In this document: in pieces, positions 44,601 through 53,543 of the stretch
Layout: every line of letters starts with the position of its first letter
Numbering within the stretch: the first letter of the stretch is position 1
NCBI GenBank assembly: GCA_958450365.1
Contig: CAUEEP010000200.1
Span: 255,501 to 319,500 of the forward strand
Origin: Mesorhabditis belari
Taxonomy: Eukaryota > Nematoda > Chromadorea > Rhabditida > Rhabditidae
Direction of reading: 5' to 3'
DNA: 64,000 nt
Made by a program: the position numbers and the translations under genes
The notes under the pieces: generated by a model
Database searches by the model: none
Told to the model about the DNA's origin: nothing
What the model saw: the letters and a program-made list of their open reading frames with translations, nothing else

Positions 44601-46914
44601 CTTTTAAAAGTCTTAAATTATGGATAGCTTAAACCACCTCATTCCAGGTATCCTTGACTTGAACACGGCACTTTTCCATCTCAACTCCAACTTGCTTGCG
44701 CATGTGAGACACGTAGTTGTACATCTAATTGTCCATGAATTAATAATACTCCTATAAAGATTAGTTACCATGGGCATTGTAATGCAGATGGAAAGCACAG
44801 CGACGGTAGAGAATCCGATGGCAGCATAGCCAACGAAGCGATACGCCTTAATCTTGGTGTCAATCTCCATGATTATGGTGGAACCTCGGTGGTGATGTGG
44901 GCGCATTAGTGAGCCTTTTATATGCTTGGCGGGAGTGGGGGTGGCATTTGACCTTGTATTTTTTAGAAAGTCTCCGCTTATCCCCTAGAGTTTTTTGGGG
45001 CCGGTTTTTCCACTTTCTGTCAAGTATCTTCTTATCTTTTTAGGTACCCGCTTTTTCAACCCCTATTTTTGCCGTTTTTTATAGCGCTGCCAGCCGGGAC
45101 AGAGCGACCTTGATTTTTTTCCTTCAAGCAAAGTGTTCTGGGGTGTTGGGTAGCTAGTTTTTGGCAAAAAGTAAAAGTTCATTAGATCCACCAATTACAA
45201 AAATTCATTAGAGCATGCATTAAGAGGACGCATAAGGATAACGATTTGTCATAAAATTGAATCAAAAATAAAAATCAATTTCAAGCGAAAGCTTATTCAC
45301 AATTTAAGGGTATATTCTCAATCCAAGCTCTTTAGGTAGAATCGATGGAAAACAGAATTCGATCGAATATGGCTCGTAGTCGACCAATTTACAACGACAC
45401 GGCTATTCAGGTAGCTAACATCAATGTTTCTATTCTTTACGCAAAATAGGGAATCTACATGCGTCTCACTGAGCTTCACTCACAAGTCATGCAACGACTG
45501 AATGACTTGGAACAACAAAGAGGTGAGAAGCTTGACACTTTACCGGTAACTTGTGTATTTCCTTTAGTTTATTTTGAGTCTTTGCAAGATCAACTCGGTC
45601 ACATTACGGAAGCTCGTGCGGCCGTTAACTCTTTGCGGTAGGTTTATGCTGAATTCTAAAATAATTTGTAACTCTTTTCCTGTTCACTGTGTTTACTAGC
45701 ACTTGTGAAGTAAAAAAGAGTAAAATAATCATTGGGGTTCTTGTAATCTGATTTAGCATTCTATCTCAGTTAAAGCCGAGCTCATACAGCCTTAGATTAA
45801 ACATATATTCGTTAAATCATTTATATTGACAAAAGTTTTTTAGGGAGGAAGAAGCTAGAAAAAGAGCGGAAATCGCAGCGGAAGAACAACGCGTTCGTCA
45901 GCTGCAAATGCAGCATAAATTGGCTGCGATGCGACAACAAAAACATGTAAGTTGCGTCTATTGCTAATTAGTTTTTAGATTACAATTTAGGATATGCTAT
46001 TGTATCAGCGACAAGTTGCCATTCAACGTTTTCAACAACAGGAGGCTGAAATGGCTGCTCGCCGTTCACAGCAATTCTACTCACCAGCTAGCTACACTTC
46101 TCCACAAGGTATGGAAGGTGAAATAAAAGGATTTATTTTCTAATCCTACATTTTAGTGCAACAATATCCGTACAGCCAAATACCGATGCAGCAATACCCA
46201 AATCAAACTCTGAATCAAACATATGGTGTTTATCAGCAGACGACTCCACAAATGCAACCGAATTTGCAACAACAACCACAGCAACCATATCCTGGACAGC
46301 AAGTTAACGGAACTGGGAATTATCCCCTTGTTCATCAAAACCCGAACGGATATTCGGATGGTGGTCAGGTTTGGTTTTGCAAATTTGCTCTTCTATCGAC
46401 ATTTTTTAGATACAACATGGTGCTTACTTGCCTCATGCCACTCAATCGGCAAATAATGTACATCAAGTGGTTGCGAATGACGCTATTCAACAAGGATATC
46501 AACAATCCGTTCATAATTCCCAGCAACAATATCAAGTAAAATGTTTTCGCGTACTTAAATGTAGAAAATCTTTAGCCGTCTCAAGCATACGATCCCGCCG
46601 CAAACAATTCTCAATATAACGTTGCAACCACTGCACCTTCAACAAATCAATATTATCAACAACACAATTATCAGGTTAGGCGTTGATATGTGATAATCCT
46701 CATTTAAAATTTAGGCGCCAGTGAACAATGTAGCTCAACATCATTATCAGGAAGGCGTGCTTGTGCCCAACGCTCCCGTTCAGCAAGTGCCCGCTAACTA
46801 TCGTATGCCATATTTATTAGTTTTTCTAAAGCGTTTTTTTCAGTTCCTCAGGCAAACGTTCAGCCTTCAGATCCAAACGCAGCTCAAGAAGGATTACTCA
46901 TTTCTTTTGACTAA
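41666..46914 (+). CDS. hgrs-1: ESCRT-0 subunit Hrs (VHS-FYVE-UIM protein)
   Basis: About twenty exons. The VHS domain opens [19 protein letters not shown] and runs through [14 protein letters not shown] and [11 protein letters not shown]. The FYVE zinc finger follows, with [22 protein letters not shown] (the R-x-HHCR-x-CG phosphoinositide site) and [11 protein letters not shown] ubiquitin-interacting motif reads [18 protein letters not shown]. Then come a coiled-coil exon [18 protein letters not shown], a Gln/Pro/Tyr-rich tail and the final LLISFD, the clathrin-box end typical of Hrs. The protein binds PI3P and ubiquitinated cargo on endosomes. The 41-bp intron near 42174 uses donor GTGGAT, which keeps the frame (VK to EAAAMF). 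A 1.5-kb intron (43852-45343) contains an antisense collagen gene. The acceptor GGTTCAG abuts the ATG. Confidence 0.95.
43889..44870 (-). CDS. cuticle collagen, nested in an intron of hgrs-1
   Basis: Starts at 44870 with the cuticle-collagen N-terminal domain: [19 protein letters not shown], a hydrophobic signal-anchor segment, and [16 protein letters not shown] processing-like site NRTRVARQ is followed by CQGCCLPG and three blocks of Gly-X-Y repeats, separated by [14 protein letters not shown] and a short break. It ends [19 protein letters not shown]. Three exons are inferred, with two short introns in the N-terminal part. Such collagens are secreted by the hypodermis and cross-linked into the cuticle through the Cys clusters. 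No trans-splice acceptor lies near the ATG. The last 170 bp are nearly identical to the collagen at 49.1 kb. Confidence 0.93.
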
Positions 46915-47246
46915 AAATTAGCAGTTTTACTATTTTATGATGCTTCTTTTTATTCTTTTCAAAGCCTTTTCATTTGTTCTGTACATATTATATGGCTTTT
47001 TGCAGTTATGATTCATCGTGAAAATTTCCTTGTGATAAAAATGATTCCGGATAGGAAGCTTAAGTTTTTTGATGGGTGGTGATTGGTCGATTTTATTTAT
47101 TTTCTGCAAATAAATGCGAAATAAATTATTGCCAAGTATGATTTTGTGTTCTTTGGTAGGTAATGTGCCTTTCAGCTTACTTGGATGAATTTACAACTTT
47201 ATTCCTGGGTTTATTAGTACGAATGTGCAAAATGATATCAAAACTT

Positions 47247-48202
47247 TTAACGTCTGGTGGTTCCATCCTCGAAGAAAACGCCGCCATCGAGAGCACAATA
47301 TTTTGGACAAAGTCCCTTTTCGCCCTCGACTCCGGCCTGTCCGTCACATCCGGGTTTTCCATTTTGTCCGTCCTCTCCGGGTCTTCCAGGAGCTCCGTCA
47401 GGTCCTTTGGATCCTGGTTGTCCATCTTGCCCATCAGTTCCATCGGCTCCCGGCTCGCCAGGTGGTCCCTCCAAGCCGTCTTCGCCAGGTTGTCCAGGGG
47501 CTCCTGGCTGTGGTTCTCGATTTTGTCCATCATGGCCATTTGGACCAGGTGATCCAGGCTCTCCGGGGTGGCCAGGTTGTCCACGACCTCCCTTTGGTCC
47601 AGCATCTCCGGGTTCTCCATCAGGACCAGAGGGTCCCGCTGGTCCGTTAGGTCCGTCGTCACCGGAAATTCCTGGGGGCCCTTGGGGTCCGGGCCCTCCA
47701 GCTGGGCAGGGCTCACATGGTGGTGGAGTCATTGGTTCGCACATGTTGGTTGGTGCACGACCAGGGTTGCCAGGCATTCCAGGAGTTCCGGAACGTCCTG
47801 GGCGTCCGTGTTTTCCGGGCGCTCCTTGTGGCCCAGCAGCTCCGGGAAGACAGCAATCGTCACACTTGGATGCTTGACGGGCCACCCTTGTGTGATTTGC
47901 AACGAGAACCTCTGATCCCATATGATACACCTTAATGAAAAATGAAAATAGCTTAACGACCACATTCTAACCTCATTCCAAGTGTCTTTGATTTGTGACT
48001 TGCATTTCTCCATTTCTAGTCCGGTTTGTTGGCGAATAGCTGACATGTAGTGATATACCTATTAATTTATTTAATGATTAGGTTTAGATAAGCACTTTAC
48101 CATCGGAAGCGTGATCACGATCGAAACCACAGCAACCGTCGAGAAACACACCGCTGCATAGCCGACGAAACGGTAGGCTTTGATTTTCGTCTCTATTTCC
48201 AT
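47247..48202 (-). CDS. cuticle collagen
   Basis: Same plan as its neighbours: [19 protein letters not shown], hydrophobic segment VAVVSIVITLPMV, then QQTGLEMEKCKSQIKDTW and VYHMGSEVLVANHTRVARQ. The Cys cluster is CDDCCLPG, followed by Gly-X-Y blocks around [18 protein letters not shown], and the end [16 protein letters not shown] plus TTRR at 47247. Three exons. It sits about 300 bp beyond the 3' end of hgrs-1 on the opposite strand. Its 3' end differs clearly from the other two copies, which are nearly identical to each other. Confidence 0.93.
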
Positions 48203-49124
48203 CCTCGGAATGAATATGGGGGACTCCTTGATAACTCGGATGGCAAGCCTTTTATGTACATTTTTGGGTGGCAGAGACAAATTCCAGAGAGTCTTTCCTC
48301 TTTTGCGCGCCATCTCTTTCCTTTCTTTTATCATGTCACTTCGAGGATCACCCCGCGCGATATCCTCTTTTTCTGATCGGAACCAACTTTCGTTTTTCAA
48401 GCCGAAAAAACTTTCTCTCTCAAAAAATGAAAACAGTTGGTGGGCCACTCAAACTTTGTTGTTCAAGTAAAAGTAGCTGAGATTTTCGGTTTAAAAGTTG
48501 TTGATTAAATAGAATAATTTCTTAGCTTCTAGGAAACGCGAAGTCAGAATAAATGGCCAAATCTGAATGCTAATGCTAGCTTCATTTCAAACAAAAATGT
48601 CATTAAAAACCTTAGATTAGCATTATAATTGTTTTTTCTGGGGCTTTTAGAGCTTAATTAGTGGGCCGACTCTCTTAATCCCCTTTCCTGTGCCCGTTAA
48701 CTTTGTAGAGCGGAGTGGCCATTTTTTGACAATTACACTTGCATACTGGGCAATACTCTAGTGCTTTCGAAGTGCTTAAAGCCGTCGGTTAGGCTCAGCT
48801 TAATGCTACAAAATAGTTTTTGAACGTATGCAGCAATTTTTTTTGGCTGCTTTTCCGCTGACCTCATTTGCACCTGAACTTATTTTTAGACAATGTTGCG
48901 AAACTCAGAAAAAAAACCATTGTTACCTATCATGTTACTGGTAACATGATAGGTAACTTGATGAAGTTAAAATCTCTTCATGTAAAGATCTTCAGGAATC
49001 GTGTTTTCAAACATGGTTTTTCCGGTCTAGTTTTCCTAATCAGATACTGTGTTATGAGTGTTTTTGTATAAATGTTGGGTGTTTATCAAATTTTAATAGA
49101 AGAATTTATTCAATGCAATTTTTT
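48203..49124. other. collagen promoter and spacer
   Basis: No gene seen. The left part should carry the promoter of the collagen at 47.2-48.2 kb. A 36-bp palindrome is at 48922-48957. Confidence 0.5.
48922..48957. repeat. 36-bp near-perfect palindrome
   Basis: GTTACCTATCATGTTAC is followed by two bases (TG) and by its exact complement. The arms are 17 bp. It lies between two collagen genes and about 170 bp beyond the 3' end of the downstream one, so it could be a small hairpin element. Confidence 0.85.
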
Positions 49125-50116
49125 TTAACGACGAGTTCCATCCTCGAAGAAAACACCACCATCAAGAGCGCAATACTTAGGACAGATTCCACGCTCTCCC
49201 TCGATGCCAGAGTTGCCGCCATTTCCTTTGGGTCCAGTGGTTCCATCATTTCCGGGCTTTCCAGGGGCGCCATCGGGTCCTTTGGGTCCAGGCTCTCCCC
49301 ATTTGCCAGGCTCGCCATTGGCGCCAGGTGATCCCATATGTCCTTGTGGTCCGGCTGGTCCGGGAGGTCCACGAGCACCAGGTTGGACATTTTTTGATTC
49401 TCCGTTGGGTCCAGGATGGCCAGGCTCGCCGGGTCGTCCGTTTGACCCGGGTCTTCCGGGTGCGCCTTGAAGACCAACTCCACATGGCTCTCCTTCTGGA
49501 CCTTCAGGTCCAGCGGGACCGGGTGGTCCCTAAAACAAATGTCTGTTAAAGTTTTAAAATGAACTGTTTACTTGATGTCCTTTAAGTCCGGGAGGTCCGG
49601 GTGGTCCGATGTCTCCGGCAGGGCAAGGCTCACATGGTGGTGGAGTGACGGGCTCGCACATGTTCGTCGGAGGACGTCCAGGATTTCCTGGAGCACCTGG
49701 GGCACCATTTCTTCCAGGGGTTCCGTGTCTTCCGGGAGCTCCTTTTGGTCCGGCCTCCCCCGGGTAGACAGCATCCTTGGCATTGTTTGGCTTGACGAGC
49801 CACCCTTGTGCTGTTCAACATCTTGCTCTCAACATTCATAAGACTGACCTATACAGGCAAAATGTTTTCTTTTCACAACACTCATTACCTCAGTCCATGT
49901 GTCCTTGATTTCAACACGACATTTCTCGACTTCGCTATTGATATTGCGTCTCATCTGCTGTGTGTAGTTGTAGATCTAAAAGTTTTCGATTAAAAATGTA
50001 GTCGGTTTACAAACGATAGGCAAGGTGATGCACACGCTGAAGACGGTGACGGCTGAGAAGAAAACAGCCGCATAGCCAACAAATCTGTACGCTCGAATCT
50101 TAGAATCTATGTCCAT
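49125..50116 (-). CDS. cuticle collagen with an apparent one-base insertion
   Basis: Starts at 50116 ([19 protein letters not shown]), with [27 protein letters not shown] and [18 protein letters not shown]. Directly after CCLPG the frame breaks: a run of five C on the plus strand (49757-49761) where four would continue the frame to [25 protein letters not shown] and the remaining Gly-X-Y blocks. Downstream everything is intact to [19 protein letters not shown] at 49125, including a short intron near 49530-49570. Read as given, the protein ends soon after the first Cys cluster. As no other lesion is visible, a sequencing error or a very recent mutation is likely. Confidence 0.88.
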
Positions 50117-50657
50117 TCTTGATGTAGTGAATGGACTACTGTTATCCAATGGCCTGTTTCCTGCCGAGTTCTCCCTTTATGAGATTTCTTGCGGCAAGCC
50201 CCTTCCCATCGTCCATTTTGATGATATTAACCTTGACTAACTCTGCCGAGAATTTACTCTTTATCGGGCAAAAGTAAAGCGGCGAATTGTTTGCTACTCA
50301 ACTCCGATATCCGCGATAAAGAAAGAGAGAGCTCGTTTAATCATTTTCTCTAATTTGTTAATCTTAGGCATTCGGCTAAGATTTTTACTTTTTTTTTTTG
50401 CTTATCACCGCCAATTGATGTTTTTAAGTGGCACTTTTTATTACTGATTTCTCTCCCTGGATGGGATACGCGCAAGGCTATTTGCGATCGTTTTTCGAGA
50501 AAGGGAACGGGCTTTTTCATTTCGGTGTTTTGAAGGACATTTAGAGAGATGTGCTGAAAAAATAGGATTCCAGCGTTTTTTGCTAGCAAGTAAAATTAAA
50601 ATAAAGGGATTTAAAAATTTAAAGACAAATGAAGATATATTTTATGTAGTAATTTAG
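50117..50657. other. spacer between collagen and glutaredoxin genes
   Basis: About 540 bp with no gene; presumably the promoters of both divergent neighbours. One minus-strand frame at 50350-50589 shows no family motif. Confidence 0.5.
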
Positions 50658-51251
50658 ATGTTTTCCTCCGATGAGAAGTTACGGCCACGGGGGTATCCAA
50701 AGTTTTTTGGACCGATCTTGAAAGACACAGAAGAAAATCTGGTATTTTAAAATTTCTATTATAACTAGCTATAAGCATTTTTACTATTATTGACGAGCGT
50801 TGTAGGCATTGGAAGTTTGGTGTTATAAGATCTTTTGTAATTCCTTTAGGTCATCTTGTATACCAAGAACAACTGCAACGAATCGAAAACAATGCGGGAT
50901 CGTTTAAAAAACGAAAAGATAAATTTTGTCGAAAAGGTTAGTCTATTATTCTGCTTTCAACTTCCATTAAACTAAAAAATTTAGAACATTGACAACCTTT
51001 CAAAAGAGAACCCACAGGCTGCAAAGGATTATGCCCTTGGATTGCGAGTGATCGCACAAAGCAAAGCATGCCGCAGCTTTTCGGTATTTTATTTTTTTTT
51101 TAATTTTGTAAAATTTTTAGTTTGTGGTGATTTGATTGGCGACATAGCAGATCTACAAAAAGCTCAACTAAATCTCAAAGAACTTGTCAAGCAATGTTTC
51201 GAAAAGAAAAAAGAAGAACCGGCGAATAGAGTTGACCACCCTTCATTATAG
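50658..51251 (+). CDS. glutaredoxin-like protein with degenerate active site, frame break
   Basis: Four exons. After MFSSDEKLRPRGYPKFFG, exon 2 reads VILYTKNNCNESKTMRDRL, aligned with the active-site strand and helix of the downstream paralogue (SCGYCK there). Exon 3, NIDNLSKENPQAAKDYALG, ends CRSFS as given; one extra C at 51071-51072 would instead give ACPQLF, the expected cis-Pro segment, and put the next exon (CGDLIGDIADLQKAQ) in frame. The end is NRVDHPSL. The site is C-x-x-S and the glutathione-binding GGYxDL block is changed to GDIADL, so redox activity is doubtful. An acceptor AATTTAG abuts the ATG. The second glutaredoxin starts 121 bp downstream. Confidence 0.72.
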
Positions 51252-51372
51252 GTCTTTTTTAAATTATAAGAAATAAATATTTTGCCAGTGCCTTAATTTC
51301 AAAACTATGTTTGAAACATTTATGTTGTGAAAATTAATTAGTGGCAATAAAGCTTAGTTATTTAGGTCAAGC

Positions 51373-51894
51373 ATGGGAGGTTCAACTTCGCAGCATAAAC
51401 AAGAATTGCCAAAGATTTGTGATCCAATCGTCGAAGAAGTTCGCCAAAATTCAGTTAGCTTTTAAATACATTAAAACTTATCTTTTGATTGTAGGTTGTT
51501 ATGTATTCTACAACATCTTGTGGTTATTGTAAAATGGCGAAGGATTTGTTGAGAAACGAAGAGATAGAGTTTGTTGAAAAGGTTATTTTTAACTAAATTT
51601 AATTTTAATAGCTTCTTTCAGGATATTGAAGCAATGCATAAGAACAGCCCCGAGCAAGCGACTCAATACGTAAAAGCGCTGCAAATTATCACAAAGAAAA
51701 CTACAGTTCCGCAGATTTTTAGTAAGAATGTTTTTCTTTATTTAGATAGGAAAGTTTTAGTCTGCAAACAGCACATTGGTGGTTATACGGATCTTGACAA
51801 AGTTCGTCCACGTTTGCACGAAATGATATCAAGATGTGATCTTAATCACAAGAAGCCTTCCCGAAGTGTAAAAAACGAGAAAAGTATGCTCTAG
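51373..51894 (+). CDS. dithiol glutaredoxin with N-myristoylation signal
   Basis: Three or four exons. The first reads MGGSTSQHKQELPKICD, where Met-Gly plus Ser at position 6 match the N-myristoylation pattern, suggesting membrane attachment. Exon 2 has the redox motif: VVMYSTTSCGYCKMAKDLL, with CGYC as the active site. Then come QATQYVKALQIIT, TVPQIF with the cis-Pro, and HIGGYTDLDKVRP, the glutathione-binding GG block. It ends KNEKSML at 51894. Glutaredoxins reduce disulfides and remove glutathione from proteins using glutathione. All key residues are there, unlike its upstream twin. The close spacing suggests both are expressed from one operon. Confidence 0.88.
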
Positions 51895-52518
51895 CTTTTT
51901 GCTCTTATAGTGTGTATTATTAATTAGTTTTATAGTTTGATATCCATACATTTCAGAAATTTGCGCTGTTTTGTTTTATTATGCGGTTAATAAATCGTTT
52001 TCAAGGTTATTTTCAATCTTTTGTTTGAGAGTCTGATAAGCCATTCACTAATACATCAAGTAAACAGTAAAAGCGGTTTTTTTCTGTTTGCATTCACCAG
52101 GCTTTTTGCAATTTTCATCAACGAGTTGGTAAAGTTTATATTTTTTCAAATTTGATTGGTTGGTCAAATTATTTGGAGAAAATCGACAATGGATCGAACT
52201 TTTGTTTTCTAAATTTCGCTAGCTAAACGTCCAGAAAAAATGTATATATAATAACCATTAGCGAGAAATTTCCGTTAAAGATTTTCATTTTGCTAAATTT
52301 ACCAGAGCGTAGAGCTCTTTCGCCCGTAGCTTAGACATGTTTTATTGCACGTAGGCCATATGGCAAAAATGTTCTCTTCTCTTTGCACATCGTTTCGAAC
52401 TCTTTCTACTGGAAAGTTGCTAAGCGTCATTTTTCCCTGAGAATTTTCTTTTTAAGTAGGGTGGTCGGATCACGTTGATTGACTTTATATTTTTCCAATT
52501 TCAGGGAAGGTCTAAAAG
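51895..52518. other. intergenic
   Basis: 624 bp between the glutaredoxin and the PRA1 gene. No RNA gene or repeat stands out. Confidence 0.55.
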
Positions 52519-53543
52519 ATGGCCAGCCAACGAAGCTCGCGAGTTGATCAACCTTCTGTGTCAGGAAGCGAGGCGGGATCATTCACGTTATTCAACGGAG
52601 CCGAACTTCCACCTTTCAGGTTAATTGTTATTTTAAGATAGTTATTGGATTTGCTTTCTGTTAGTAATTCAGTTAAAACAAAAAGAAAGTAAATCTACAT
52701 CTGAAAGGTTAACGTTCAAAACTAACATGCTTTGCTTTAGAGCCATAAACGACTTTCTTCTCGAATCGGCTCGCTATGAGGTTTATTTATGCTTATTTGC
52801 ATGAAAAATTTTATTTTATTTTTTAGCGCCCTCCACTTGAAGATTTGGCTCGCTGGAATAATCGAATCATCTCCAATCTGCTCTACTATCAAACAAACTA
52901 CTTCATGGTGTTCATTCTTTTGCTTGGAGGCTTTACGATTGCATACGGGCAGGTACGATATTATTATATTGAAATTAGTTATGGCCAAATTACTTTTTAA
53001 CATTTAATTTAGGATTTTGCCGTCGGATTGTGTGCTATTTCGCTTGTAACCGGGTCGGCCGTATTCAGCATTTCACCAAATCCACGCTTCCATGAGGTAA
53101 GCGTTCTAAATTTGTTTTGGTTGGCCTAATAAAATCCAAAATTTTTTGTTTTAGCTTCGCCGTGAACATCCATTGATTACGCTTGGATCTATCGTCGTCT
53201 CATTTTACCTTTTCATCACCTTTCTTTGGTCTGTCGCAATAGTAAGTTTTCGCAAAACGGGCTTTATGACTATTTCATTGTGTTTAGGTTTTCGTTGGTG
53301 TGCTGATTCCATTGCTCATTTGTATGATTCATGCTTCATGCAGGCTTCGCAACCTTAAGAACAAGGTAATTTCCGAATTAACAATCATTTAATTAGGAAA
53401 GGTATTGGTAATTTTTATTTACTGCTCATCAAGACGTTCATATTTCGATATTTTAGGCTACCGAATTCATGGAACGTGCCGGAGTTCGAAAGACTGTAAT
53501 GGGCCAAATTCTTGATGCTTGTGGAGTGACAGTTAAGGCCTGA
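52519..53543 (+). CDS. PRA1 family membrane protein (ARL6IP5/PRAF2-like)
   Basis: Seven exons. N-terminus [20 protein letters not shown] is cytosolic and Ser-rich; [13 protein letters not shown] and [20 protein letters not shown] precede two hydrophobic hairpins ([17 protein letters not shown] and [33 protein letters not shown] and [17 protein letters not shown]). The tail has [15 protein letters not shown] and ends CGVTVKA. Size (about 190 residues) and order match PRA1-domain proteins, which bind prenylated Rab GTPases or regulate ER-Golgi membrane traffic. The LRNLKNK motif after the second hairpin is also family-like. TTTCAG ends about 15 bases before the ATG, so it is probably trans-spliced. 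Confidence 0.87.

Noticed and set aside
47177..47915. Similar long frames over the second collagen, including a Pro/Gly-rich plus-strand frame
   Set aside because: Shadows of the real minus-strand collagen.
52300..52400. Possible tRNA or small RNA near CGCCCGTAGCTTAGAC
   Set aside because: No cloverleaf pairing and no B box.
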